Shown: piece by piece, positions 14,403-23,660 of the stretch
How the letters are laid out: each line of letters opens with the position of its first letter
How positions within the stretch are numbered: position 1 is the first letter of the stretch
Assembly (NCBI RefSeq): GCF_014750655.1
Contig: NZ_JABBXD010000001.1
Coordinates: forward strand, 481,102 to 545,101
Direction of reading: 5' to 3'
DNA from: Salinimonas profundi
GTDB taxonomy: Bacteria; Pseudomonadota; Gammaproteobacteria; Enterobacterales; Alteromonadaceae
DNA: 64,000 nt
The notes under the pieces: model-generated
What the model was told of the DNA's origin: nothing
Seen by the model: the letters and a program-made list of their open reading frames with translations, nothing else
The model's database searches: none
Program-made: the position numbers and the translations under genes

Positions 14403-16046
14403 ATGAAGTACGCTGACAAACGAGTGCTTATTGTTGAGGACCAACGGCCTTTCCTGATGCTGCTCAAGGGGCTGCTGCAGTCCATGGGGGCCACCGAGGT
14501 GGTCACACATTTGTCTGCTGAAAAGGCGCTTACGGCGTGCCGTAAAGAGAAGTTCGATATCGTCATTGCCGATCTCCACTTGGGGGCAGAGCAAAAAAAT
14601 GGTTTTGAACTGGTGGAAGAACTCAGGTTATCGCGGTTGATAAAGCCCTCTGCCATTTTTGTGCTTATCAGCGCCGATAGTGCCCGCCCCGTGGTTTTAG
14701 GGTCTATCGAGCGGCGACCGGACGATTATATCGTTAAGCCCTTTTCGCAGGCACAACTTAAAAGTCGAATCAGTCGTGCCTGGCAAAAACGTCAGGCGCT
14801 TTTACCGGTTTACCGCGCTATCCACGATGACGATACTAAAAAGGCTATTTCTGCGTGTCAGGAAATAATCGCGTTAAACACTAACTACCTTCACTCTACT
14901 GAACTGCTACTTACTGAACTACTCTGGCAAAGTAACCTATATTCCGACGCACTGACGCTGCTTGAACCGTATAAAGACGCTGCCGGCGTACAATGGGTTC
15001 AGGTCGCACTGGCGCGCACCTATTTATATCTCGAGCGGTTTGAAGATGCCATCCTGATGTGCCAGGCAGTGCTTGTGCAAAATCGATTCAGTGCAGAAGC
15101 CTTTGATATCATTGCCCAGGCCAGACAAGGCCTGTCAGAGGGTGAAGAAGCGCTCGCCGCAATTGGCCAGGCCATTAAGCTGTCACCCTACTCGTTACCA
15201 CGCTATGTTGCGGCATGCGACATTGCCCGCAGCAATGATGATTTTATTTTTGCCCATGAAGCATGTGCCGCTATCTGGGATTTGTCCCGTCGCACTGCAC
15301 ATCAGGATATCGCGCATTGGTGCAGCTTTATTCGCAGCATGTTGGATGTGGCTGAACACGCTGATGAAAAGCGTGTCAAAAACCGCTATCAGCAGGATGC
15401 GCTGTTACATCTGCAGCGTGGCAGGCATGATGAGCGCGTAGTCAGGCTTAATCCGGAGTTTGATTTTGATATTTTCGAGCAGGTGATCATGGCGCGGGTT
15501 GCTGCTTTGGACGGCAAACTGCTTGATGCCAAGCGTGCTTTGTTTATGTCGCAGCAGGATATTGAAGCGAAATACGAAGAATACCCGGTAATGTACGCGC
15601 CGGATTCTTTGAATGTGATGATGGAACTGGGTGAGTTTGAAGAGGCGCAGCCTATCATTTCAATGCTTGATAAACATGCAGAGGCAGCGGGCAAACATAT
15701 ATTAACCTCTGCTCAGGGAATGTCGAAAAGGTCCAGACAGCGCCATAAACAATTCCTTAAGTTTAACCGTCAGGGTATCGGACTCTATCAGGAAGGTAAA
15801 TTCGAGCAGGCCAAAGAGCAATTCTGCCTGGCGCAGGAATATGCACCGGTCAATACCGGCGTGGCGCTGAACCTGCTGCAGTGCATTATAAAACTGACCC
15901 ATGGACGCAAAACGAGCAATGAGGAGTTGGTCAGCGAGTGCCGGCGGCTGAATAAAATGTTGCATGACATGCCACTTAAAGCGCAGCACAAAGAAAAATT
16001 TGAAGCCCTGAGTGAAGACATTGACGCGCTTCTTGCCAAAAAATAG
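14403..16046 (+). CDS. Response regulator with TPR output domain
   Basis: 547 residues. The N-terminal receiver domain (about 5-125) has acidic pair E12/D13, phospho-acceptor D57, S90 and K112. The rest is a long helical repeat region with TPR-like units (for example AALAAIG-type pairs at 230-260 and GIGLYQEGKFEQAKEQF near 455). No DNA-binding or enzymatic domain is present, so output is probably by protein contact. No histidine kinase is adjacent. A paralogue of the same architecture lies at 36654-38279. Confidence 0.88.
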   Translation: MKYADKRVLIVEDQRPFLMLLKGLLQSMGATEVVTHLSAEKALTACRKEKFDIVIADLHLGAEQKNGFELVEELRLSRLIKPSAIFVLISADSARPVVLGSIERRPDDYIVKPFSQAQLKSRISRAWQKRQALLPVYRAIHDDDTKKAISACQEIIALNTNYLHSTELLLTELLWQSNLYSDALTLLEPYKDAAGVQWVQVALARTYLYLERFEDAILMCQAVLVQNRFSAEAFDIIAQARQGLSEGEEALAAIGQAIKLSPYSLPRYVAACDIARSNDDFIFAHEACAAIWDLSRRTAHQDIAHWCSFIRSMLDVAEHADEKRVKNRYQQDALLHLQRGRHDERVVRLNPEFDFDIFEQVIMARVAALDGKLLDAKRALFMSQQDIEAKYEEYPVMYAPDSLNVMMELGEFEEAQPIISMLDKHAEAAGKHILTSAQGMSKRSRQRHKQFLKFNRQGIGLYQEGKFEQAKEQFCLAQEYAPVNTGVALNLLQCIIKLTHGRKTSNEELVSECRRLNKMLHDMPLKAQHKEKFEALSEDIDALLAKK

Positions 16047-16305
16047 ACCGATGCTGTATTTAAAAGCTGTGATTCAATTAGCCGTTGCTCCTTCCCATCG
16101 GCCTATACCAAAGTTCATAAACCCATTTGCCCGTACTGTTGTTAATATTGCATTAAACACATGAAATTATACGAGTGAAACGATATACCTGCGTCTCACT
16201 TAGGGTAAAGCGTATATCCTGAACTGTCGCGTTTTGGGATTACATAGCGCGATGATACCCGGAACAATATAAACAACATTACAGGGCAACAGCCCGGAGT
16301 AAAAA

Positions 16306-18213
16306 ATGACAGGTTATCTGTTACAGGCTTTTATCTATCTTGTCGCCGCGGTGGTAGTGGTGCCTGTTGCAAAACGTTTAGGACTTGGCTCCGTACTGGG
16401 GTATCTCATTGCCGGCGTACTTATCGGGCCGGTTCTGAATCTGGTCGGCAATGAGACGGAAACCATTCAGCATTTTGCTGAATTTGGCGTGGTGATCATG
16501 TTGTTTCTGGTGGGGCTGGAACTAGCGCCGCGGGCTTTATGGCGGATGCGTCACAAGCTTATCGGATTAGGGGGCCTTCAGGTTGGCGTTACTGTGCTGT
16601 TTGTTACGGGCTGCGCGATACTGTTGGGCCAGGTCTGGACCATCGCCCTGACCATCGGTCTGATTTTCTCGTTGTCATCCACTGCGATTGTTTTACAAAC
16701 ATTTCAGGAAAAAGGCCTGCAAAAAACCCAGGGCGGGCAACATGCTTTTTCGATTTTGCTGTTTCAGGATATTGCAGTCATTCTGATGTTAGCACTTATC
16801 CCGCTATTGGCACTGCCCGAGCTTGCTGAAGCTGCGCAGGCTGCCGGTTCGAAGGACGGCCATGCCGGTGCTTCCCACTGGCTAACCGCATTGCCGGGTT
16901 GGGCGTATGGCCTGGTTGTTATCGGTGCCATTGCCGCCGTCATTATTATTGGTCATTACTTCAGCCGGTCGCTATTCAGATTTGTGGCTGCGTCTGGCTT
17001 GCGGGAAACTTTTACCGCAACAGCGCTGATGCTGGTCATCGGCATTGCCGCACTGATGAATCTGGTTGGCCTTTCGCCTGCTCTGGGCACCTTTCTGGCA
17101 GGTGTCGTACTGGCTAACAGTGAGTTCAGGCATGAATTGGAATCGGCAGTTGAACCGTTCAAAGGTCTGCTTCTGGGACTGTTTTTCATCACCGTAGGTG
17201 CCGGCATAAATGTTGATGTGCTATTGGACAATATCGGCATAGTTACAGCCATTACATTATCCGTGATTGTGATAAAAGCAGGCATACTGGCAGGGCTGAC
17301 ACGATTATTCTCAATTCGCGGGACGGATCGCTGGCTGGTAACGCTAAGCCTGGCGCAGGCCGGTGAATTTGGTTTCGTACTGGTCAATTATGCTCTGCAG
17401 AATCACGTTATTCCGGCACAAACAGCACAGCTTTTATCACTTGTTGTCGCGCTTTCAATGTTTTTGACCCCCGGATTGTTTATTTTGTATGAGACGGTAA
17501 TCGCCCCTCGTTATACGAAAAAAACTAATGCACAGCAGCCCGATGTGCCAGAAGAATCCGGTACGGTGGTCATTGCGGGTATAGGCCGGTTCGGGCAAAT
17601 CGTAAACCGCCTGTTGGTTGCAAACGGTGTCGCCACGGTGGTGTTGGATGTCCGGGCAGAACAGGTGGCACTGATGCGGCGAATCAATACCAAAGCGTAT
17701 TTTGGTAATGCGTCGAAGCCGGATATTTTGCACACCGCCGGGATTGCCGAGGCTAGTATGATGGTGATCGCCATCGATGATCGTGAAGCCAGTGTTACCC
17801 TGGTTAAATATCTCAAATCGGCAATGCCTCATATCAAAGTACTGGCCAGAGCATTTGACCGGGGGCACGGGTACAGGCTTCGGTATGCAGGGGCTGATTA
17901 CACGGTCTCGGAGACCTATCATTCGGCATTGGAAATGGGCGCAGAGGCGTTACGCCAAACTGGTTTGCATGAAACGCTGGTTGAGCAGCGTAAAGCAGTC
18001 TACCTGAATATAGAGGCTGAGCAGTCAGATGGCCTGTATGCCGCCTGGGCTGATGATGCCTCTGGTGAAAGAATTGATAACAACTACCTCAAACTCTTTA
18101 TGCAACTGGAATCACGCATTGCCGAAGCCATGCAGCAAAGCCATGACGATGCACAAACTGAGGTTACATCGCGCAACAGACAACATCGAACAGAAGACAG
18201 CGGTCCAATGTAG
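16306..18213 (+). CDS. Kef-type potassium:proton antiporter
   Basis: 635 residues, CPA2 family. About 12 membrane helices occupy residues 1-390, including GLELAPRALWRMRHKL, the conserved cytoplasmic loop of KefB/KefC, and a charged linker follows. Residues about 418-540 form a TrkA-N (RCK) nucleotide-binding domain beginning VVIAGIGRFGQIV. In characterised members glutathione gates K+ efflux during electrophile stress. No KefG/KefF ancillary gene is adjacent. The C-terminal tail (about 60 residues) is hydrophilic and variable. Confidence 0.9.
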   Translation: MTGYLLQAFIYLVAAVVVVPVAKRLGLGSVLGYLIAGVLIGPVLNLVGNETETIQHFAEFGVVIMLFLVGLELAPRALWRMRHKLIGLGGLQVGVTVLFVTGCAILLGQVWTIALTIGLIFSLSSTAIVLQTFQEKGLQKTQGGQHAFSILLFQDIAVILMLALIPLLALPELAEAAQAAGSKDGHAGASHWLTALPGWAYGLVVIGAIAAVIIIGHYFSRSLFRFVAASGLRETFTATALMLVIGIAALMNLVGLSPALGTFLAGVVLANSEFRHELESAVEPFKGLLLGLFFITVGAGINVDVLLDNIGIVTAITLSVIVIKAGILAGLTRLFSIRGTDRWLVTLSLAQAGEFGFVLVNYALQNHVIPAQTAQLLSLVVALSMFLTPGLFILYETVIAPRYTKKTNAQQPDVPEESGTVVIAGIGRFGQIVNRLLVANGVATVVLDVRAEQVALMRRINTKAYFGNASKPDILHTAGIAEASMMVIAIDDREASVTLVKYLKSAMPHIKVLARAFDRGHGYRLRYAGADYTVSETYHSALEMGAEALRQTGLHETLVEQRKAVYLNIEAEQSDGLYAAWADDASGERIDNNYLKLFMQLESRIAEAMQQSHDDAQTEVTSRNRQHRTEDSGPM

Positions 18214-18327
18214 CTGTTAAGTTACGCAACGACAACGCTATTGGCTAAACCCTGTTGCGAGTGTGGCGTAAATCTACCGGCGTTGATAACTACAATTGCG
18301 GCAGGACCATGAGAACCAATATAGCGA

Positions 18328-18352
18328 CGAAAGGCCCAGTAAAGGCCTTTCG
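18328..18352. terminator. Hairpin between convergent Kef and DUF6279 genes
   Basis: CGAAAGGCC (18328-18336) pairs with GGCCTTTCG (18344-18352) around CAGTAAA. A pyrimidine-rich stretch follows on the plus strand. It lies between two convergent genes and may serve both. Confidence 0.65.
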
Positions 18353-18362
18353 CATCCTGTCT

Positions 18363-19205
18363 TCATTCTTTTAACGATGCAATGTCATCGAGCCAGCCAT
18401 CCACTTTTTCCAACAAATGTTCTTTTTGTCTGTTAGTCATGGTGGGTACCAGTTCGGCCGCCATATCCAGATAGCGTTGACGATTTTCATCTCTGAGTTT
18501 CAGGTAAGCGTCACTACGGTAATCATCCGGATTTTCCAGAAGGTAAGTGAGATCCTGGACAAAGGTGTCACTGCTATTACGGGTTATAAACAGTCGACGC
18601 GCGGCATTTTGAATATCACGGCGATACGTGATCCACTGCATGCCTGATCGTTCAAATTGCGGGGCATACCGGGCAATAATGTCTTCCTGCTGATCAGTTA
18701 AATCACCCAGTCTGTCTTCAAACTCGTCTTCTATATCGTCTCTGAGATCCTCAATTCGCTCCTCTTTGCTGTCCTCTTGGCGCTCAAGGATTGACTCTTC
18801 TTCCTCTTCGTTTTCTCTTTCCAGCGCTGCAAACAAGTAAATAACCTGCTCATCATCAAGACGGCTGGCTAATTGTGCCAGCTCAGGTGCCAGCTTATCT
18901 CTGATTGCATCAATATGACCTTTGCCCTTATCCAGATGCCAGGCAATGGTCTGGCGATCCAGGGCATCGTTTTGAATCTGTTGTCGTAGCTGTTGTAACT
19001 GCTGCTGATATTTAGAGAGCTCTTCGCTGCGATGCCAGTCGATCCAACTATCCAGCTTTTCGTCAAACAATGCTTCCTGACGATCTTTGAGCTCTACGTA
19101 ATCATCCATATACCAGTAAATTAACCAGTCCAAATTGTCATAGGCCAGTTTTGATGAGCACCCGCCACACAATAATACGATAAATATACACAGCCACTTT
19201 CTCAT
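18363..19205 (-). CDS. DUF6279-family lipoprotein
   Basis: 280 residues. The signal sequence ends in the lipobox LCGGC (Cys16), giving a lipid-anchored periplasmic protein. The mature part is almost entirely charged helix: DNLDWLIYWYMDDYVEL near the N terminus, then a strongly acidic coiled-coil segment (EEEEESILERQEDSKEER) and a C-terminal helix bundle. This is the DUF6279 pattern; its function is unknown. It is monocistronic and convergent with the Kef gene. Confidence 0.82.
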   Translation of the reverse strand: MRKWLCIFIVLLCGGCSSKLAYDNLDWLIYWYMDDYVELKDRQEALFDEKLDSWIDWHRSEELSKYQQQLQQLRQQIQNDALDRQTIAWHLDKGKGHIDAIRDKLAPELAQLASRLDDEQVIYLFAALERENEEEEESILERQEDSKEERIEDLRDDIEDEFEDRLGDLTDQQEDIIARYAPQFERSGMQWITYRRDIQNAARRLFITRNSSDTFVQDLTYLLENPDDYRSDAYLKLRDENRQRYLDMAAELVPTMTNRQKEHLLEKVDGWLDDIASLKE

Positions 19206-19358
19206 TAATCTTCCTGATTTTTTTGCTAAATTTGTTGTCAGATATAAACGCTTCTGGCTCAGATACGAATAAATAATGTATTCAGACCGCCAGTTTTACC
19301 TCTGACTGCAATGTACTGTGGAAAGTTGCCAACTGTTTGATTAAAAAGGTTTCAAATT

Positions 19359-20357
19359 GTGACAAAGCATATCGCTATTTTAACATCAGGCGGTGACGCC
19401 CCCGGAATGAATGCATGTATACGTGCCATCGTCATTGCCGCAGACCGACTGGGTTACCAGATTTCAGGCTATCTGCGCGGCTATAACGGGTTGCTGGATG
19501 ATCAACGTATCACCCTTACCTGCGAACGCATGCACAATCTGCTTCAGCAAGGCGGAACCATTTTACACAGCGCACGTTGTAAAGCATTTACCACTGAGCA
19601 GGGCTTAAAAAAGGCGGCTGATAATCTCACTAAATCGAATGTTGACACCTTATTTGTTATCGGTGGTGATGGTTCATTTCGCGGTGCTCATGCACTTGGC
19701 CAGATCTGGGAGGGGCAAATCATCGGCTTGCCGGGGACTATCGACAACGATGTTGCCGGAACAGATGCAACCATTGGCTATTACACGGCTATTGAAACTG
19801 CAGTCAGTTCCATTGATAAGGTAAGGGATACGGCCGATGCATTTGACCGGGTATTTATGGTTGAAGTCATGGGCCGCCATGCTGGGTTTCTGGCCCTAAG
19901 CGCAGCGCTGGCCTCGGCATCGGACTATGTTATTTTGCCAGAGCGATTTTCAAACGAAGCAGACACATTGACGCAAATTTGTACGCAGATACAACAGCGA
20001 CAGGCGAAACGCGGCCCCGTCAGCTATGTCATCGTTCTGGCTGAAAATGTCTGGCCGGGTGGAATCAATGATTTGTGTGTCAGGCTTGCCAGCCAGAGCA
20101 ACATGGAAGTGAAACCCGTTATTTTAGGTCATGTGCAGCGCGGTGGAAGCCCCGTCAGCCAGGACCGCCTGCTCGCCGTACAGCTGGGCACCTACGCGGT
20201 AACGCTGGTTGAGACTTCCACCAGTGGTGTCATGGTGGGTACGTATGAGGATAAAGCGGTAACCGTGCCATTACCGCAAACCTGGGAAGATGCTAAACCG
20301 TTGCCTGACGATGCCGTCACCACTATGATGACACTGATGAACGAGCGTTACCGGTAA
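19359..20357 (+). CDS. pfkA: ATP-dependent 6-phosphofructokinase
   Basis: 332 residues. ATP-type motifs are GGDAPG (11-16), GGDGS (102-106) and LPGTIDND (124-131) with catalytic Asp129. The glycine in GGDGS and the glycine in LPGT mark ATP rather than pyrophosphate use. HVQRGGSP near the C terminus contacts fructose 6-phosphate. The start is GTG 19359 with AAGG upstream. Committed step of glycolysis. Many relatives of this group rely on the Entner-Doudoroff route, so presence of pfkA is informative. Confidence 0.93.
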   Translation: MTKHIAILTSGGDAPGMNACIRAIVIAADRLGYQISGYLRGYNGLLDDQRITLTCERMHNLLQQGGTILHSARCKAFTTEQGLKKAADNLTKSNVDTLFVIGGDGSFRGAHALGQIWEGQIIGLPGTIDNDVAGTDATIGYYTAIETAVSSIDKVRDTADAFDRVFMVEVMGRHAGFLALSAALASASDYVILPERFSNEADTLTQICTQIQQRQAKRGPVSYVIVLAENVWPGGINDLCVRLASQSNMEVKPVILGHVQRGGSPVSQDRLLAVQLGTYAVTLVETSTSGVMVGTYEDKAVTVPLPQTWEDAKPLPDDAVTTMMTLMNERYR

Positions 20358-20382
20358 TAATGATGTACCCGCAACAATGCCC

Positions 20383-21210
20383 TTACATCTTCATTGCAGC
20401 TTTCACCTTATCACGATGACTGCGGCTGACTTTTAATTCAGTATCGTTCTGCAATATGAGGTGATACTCGCCACTGATGTGACTTACCAGCTTTTTCACA
20501 AAGCGAATATTGGCAATGGCCGAACGATGGACGCGTACAAACCACTGTGGGTTCAGCTCCTGCTCCAGCTCTTTCATGGTTTTGCGCATAATATGCATAC
20601 CGTCAAGGGCATGGACACACATATAGTCGCCTGCCGCATCAATCCACTGAATATCCTGCACAGCCACGCGCGTCACCTCGGAACCATCTTTGATGGCCAG
20701 CACTTCCGGGTATGGATTGGTGTCGATTGATTCTCCACTGGCGAGCTTCTGCAGAATAGTCTCGTAATCATCGCCGGTTAAATCAGCGACCAGACTCGCC
20801 AGTTTACGCGATTGCTCGTCTTGCTGCTGATTTGAAAGATGCTCGCGGACTTTTGTCAGTGCTTCTTGAAGCCTTTCATCATCGGCTGGCTTTAACAGAT
20901 AGTCCAGCGCATGCACATCAAATGCTTTAATAGCATAGCTGTCATACGCGGTGACAAACACAATCAATGGAATGGGCTGATTGAGTTCCTGCAATTTGTG
21001 AATAACCTGAAAGCCGTTGAGCCCGGGCATCTGGATATCCAGAAAAACCAGGTCAGGACGGTGCTGGGAGATGGCACTCACCGCATCTAAACCGTTTTGG
21101 CACTCTGTCACCAGTTCGATATCGTCATACCGCTCAAGGCGGGCGCGTAAACCGCGACGAGCCAAAGGTTCATCGTCAACAATGATGGTTCTGATAGTTT
21201 GCTTGCTCAT
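20383..21210 (-). CDS. LytTR-type response regulator
   Basis: 275 residues. The receiver domain has acidic DDE at 12-14 and phospho-acceptor D58 (VFLDIQMPG). The C-terminal third is a LytTR DNA-binding domain (FVRVHRSAIANI...LKVSRSHRDKVK). The start ATG 21210 overlaps the kinase stop as ATGA, which fixes it over the in-frame ATG 21219. It forms a LytS/LytR-like (BtsR-like) two-component system with the preceding gene. Targets are not visible. Confidence 0.92.
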   Translation of the reverse strand: MSKQTIRTIIVDDEPLARRGLRARLERYDDIELVTECQNGLDAVSAISQHRPDLVFLDIQMPGLNGFQVIHKLQELNQPIPLIVFVTAYDSYAIKAFDVHALDYLLKPADDERLQEALTKVREHLSNQQQDEQSRKLASLVADLTGDDYETILQKLASGESIDTNPYPEVLAIKDGSEVTRVAVQDIQWIDAAGDYMCVHALDGMHIMRKTMKELEQELNPQWFVRVHRSAIANIRFVKKLVSHISGEYHLILQNDTELKVSRSHRDKVKAAMKM

Positions 21211-22319
21211 AATTTGCATTCTTTTAATTCACTGGGAATACGCAGTCTGACTCTGACACCGGTGGGCTGATTATGCTCCACTGAAAATGCAAAATTACGA
21301 TGATACAACGACTGCAAACGTTCCCTGATATTAACCAAGCCGACGCCTTTTTCTCTGGAAAGCTGACCATCCTTAATATCAGCTCCGGGACCGTTATCGG
21401 CGACGTCCAACAATAAATCATTTCCAAATTTTCTGGCAGAAATGGCAATTCTTCCGCCCTGCTCCATTTTAGATATGGCATGCTTAATCGCATTTTCAAT
21501 GAGCGGCTGAAGAATCATACTAGGCACCAGCGCATCCTCACAGGAAGGCTCTATATCCCATTCAACTTCCAGCCGATCATCAAATCTTACTTTTTCTATC
21601 TCAAGATACAGACGCAAGGCCTTAACTTCCTGACTAAGCGGCACCCGCTTAATAGGATCATTATCCAACGAGTAACGTAAAAAGTTACTCAGCCGCGACA
21701 CCATGGCTTCTGCAGTTTCGTTTTCTTTTAGCAATATCAGCGTAGAGATAGCATTAAGTGTATTAAACAAAAAATGGGGGTTTAACTGATAACGCAACAT
21801 TTTGATATGCGCCTGATGCGCCATCGTGCTGGCTTTCAATGCGTTCTGCTTTTCTTTTTGCAGCATCTGAAAATTTTTAATACCAAAATACAGGCCGCTC
21901 CAGCAGCCAATCATAATCATGGAATTGATAGTATTTGTGAAATACATATACCAGGCATCGGGCCGATAGCCGTGTTTGTAAATTTCCCAGTAATTAATAT
22001 TCTTGATGACCGCCCAGATGAGGGCCGTAACATAGCAGGCCAGCAACACAACACCTAACATCTTTAACGGTGAAAGATGGCGGGCGCGCCGGAAGATATA
22101 GCGAAGCGGTATAGTTACCAGCCAGCCGGCGTAGGCGTTAAGCAATATGATAAAAACCCAGATAGGGCGAACGTCATGCAGAAAAGAACCGATATAATAG
22201 ATAAGCGCAAACCCTGCCCAGCCCATGCTGTGAAAGGTCCAGAAAAGTCGCTCATTGCTTTCGAATGTTTTTTGCCAGCGGCTCACGTAACTACCGGATT
22301 TCTTGGATGTTACGTGCAA
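21207..22319 (-). CDS. LytS-type sensor histidine kinase
   Basis: Up to 370 residues. Four or more N-terminal membrane helices (about 25-145) form the sensor. The His_kinase domain follows with phospho-acceptor His182 in QLNPHFLFNTLNAI, and an HATPase module carries ENAIKHA and NGPG...GVGLVNI. No large periplasmic domain exists, so the signal is sensed in or at the membrane. The longest frame starts at TTG 22319, which overlaps a TATAAT-like sequence; GTG 22286 is an alternative start. It is translationally coupled to its response regulator. Confidence 0.9.
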   Translation of the reverse strand: MHVTSKKSGSYVSRWQKTFESNERLFWTFHSMGWAGFALIYYIGSFLHDVRPIWVFIILLNAYAGWLVTIPLRYIFRRARHLSPLKMLGVVLLACYVTALIWAVIKNINYWEIYKHGYRPDAWYMYFTNTINSMIMIGCWSGLYFGIKNFQMLQKEKQNALKASTMAHQAHIKMLRYQLNPHFLFNTLNAISTLILLKENETAEAMVSRLSNFLRYSLDNDPIKRVPLSQEVKALRLYLEIEKVRFDDRLEVEWDIEPSCEDALVPSMILQPLIENAIKHAISKMEQGGRIAISARKFGNDLLLDVADNGPGADIKDGQLSREKGVGLVNIRERLQSLYHRNFAFSVEHNQPTGVRVRLRIPSELKECKL

Positions 22320-22405
22320 TTATACGCATAAATATCAGCTCTGCGTGTCACACTATCGTAAACCTGTGCTATCTGGTCGCACATACGCCTTTTGCACCTG
22401 TTGTA

Positions 22406-22867
22406 TTAATATCCAATATTCATACGTTTAAGCCAGTGCACCCACCACCATGCCGGGCCCACCAGCAAGAAGCGAAGATCTTCCAGAAAAGATGGCTTTT
22501 TGCCTTCTATTTTGTGACCGATAAACTGCAGGATCCACATAACAATAAACAGTGCCAAACAGAACTGCCACACTGATATACCGGCATTTTCTAACAAAGC
22601 AATTCCTCCAAAACATGCCAGCGTCAGTAGCGTCATTGCTGCGCCAATGGGGCCTGATAAGCGAAAATAGTAGTACAATACCGGAATAGAGATGATGTGC
22701 GCCCAGCTTACATCAAACTGAGCCAGCCATTGAGGCACCGGGATAGCGTATAACAGGCCAAGGGTTACAAAATAAATACTGGGTACAGCAATAGCGTGAA
22801 TTAGGATATTCGTCTTATTCCGGTGACTTTCAGAATAACGATCTAACAGGTGTTCTATCTGGCGCAT
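22406..22867 (-). CDS. Mpo1-like (DUF962) membrane protein
   Basis: 153 residues with four hydrophobic segments. Conserved histidines occur in RNKTNILIHAIAVPSIYF and FIGHKIEGKKPSFLEDLRF, the two signatures of the Mpo1/YGL010w family. The yeast member is an iron(II) dioxygenase that alpha-oxidises 2-hydroxy fatty acids. Bacterial relatives are usually uncharacterised. It lies 11 bp after the PilZ gene on the same strand. Confidence 0.87.
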   Translation of the reverse strand: MRQIEHLLDRYSESHRNKTNILIHAIAVPSIYFVTLGLLYAIPVPQWLAQFDVSWAHIISIPVLYYYFRLSGPIGAAMTLLTLACFGGIALLENAGISVWQFCLALFIVMWILQFIGHKIEGKKPSFLEDLRFLLVGPAWWWVHWLKRMNIGY

Positions 22868-22878
22868 TATCAGCCCTT

Positions 22879-23529
22879 CTACTCATAATATAAAATGTGC
22901 CTTTCCAGTAAGGTGGCTACTGCGTCCTGCTTTTCATCAAATTGCAGGCCGATATACACATAGTCATTTTCATAGGTCACATTTTTAACCAATGCATTAA
23001 TACTAAGGGTTTTACTTTCCAGTTGATAGTCTAATGTTAATATTTTGTTACCGTCAAATTCCGGCATAACCTGCTGTTTTATCGCTACCCGACAGCCCGA
23101 TACGGACGCATCGGTGATAATCGCCTTTACCGGCTCATGACCTTCCACGGTGGCCTGTACACCTATCCCCGGATAGCCACGTTTCACTGCCCGCAACCCT
23201 CGCGACTGAAGGGATTCAGGAAAAGAGGTGATGAGTACTGACAAGGGATTATGCAGCAGGCGTAATACTTTAACTTTAAAGGCTATGATGGTCCCGCTAT
23301 CACCTTCAAGCACATGTCTGATGACAACCGTATTCCCGGGTAAAAGAAGATCGCGGGTGGATGCCCATTTCGCAGTGGTAGGAATGGAGAAAAACAGCCC
23401 CTGCCCTTCTTCCATGCCTACATAGCGGGTTCTGACTCGTTTGGGCGCGGTGGGGGTTGCTATTTGCAAGTCGACACCATCACCCACGGCGATATCACGT
23501 AATAGCTGAAGTTCCTTCTGCGCTAACAT
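22879..23529 (-). CDS. Flagellar-brake/PilZ domain protein
   Basis: 216 residues. An N-terminal YcgR-like beta domain (about 1-105) is followed by a C-terminal PilZ domain. RAVKR supplies the c-di-GMP-binding arginines and DASVSG the companion motif, so it probably binds c-di-GMP and modulates motility or surface behaviour. AGGAG lies 8 bp before ATG 23529; an upstream in-frame TTG at 23547 would place that ribosome binding site inside the gene. No flagellar genes are nearby. Confidence 0.85.
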   Translation of the reverse strand: MLAQKELQLLRDIAVGDGVDLQIATPTAPKRVRTRYVGMEEGQGLFFSIPTTAKWASTRDLLLPGNTVVIRHVLEGDSGTIIAFKVKVLRLLHNPLSVLITSFPESLQSRGLRAVKRGYPGIGVQATVEGHEPVKAIITDASVSGCRVAIKQQVMPEFDGNKILTLDYQLESKTLSINALVKNVTYENDYVYIGLQFDEKQDAVATLLERHILYYE

Positions 23530-23660
23530 ACGACGGCTCCTGAGCAATTGATAGCTATCTGTTTTACCATCAGTTTAATCTATTGAAATGCCTGCTGCTA
23601 CTGACATTAGCAACAATATTGGGCATCATAGGGGCAACATTTATTTATAATAGTCTGATT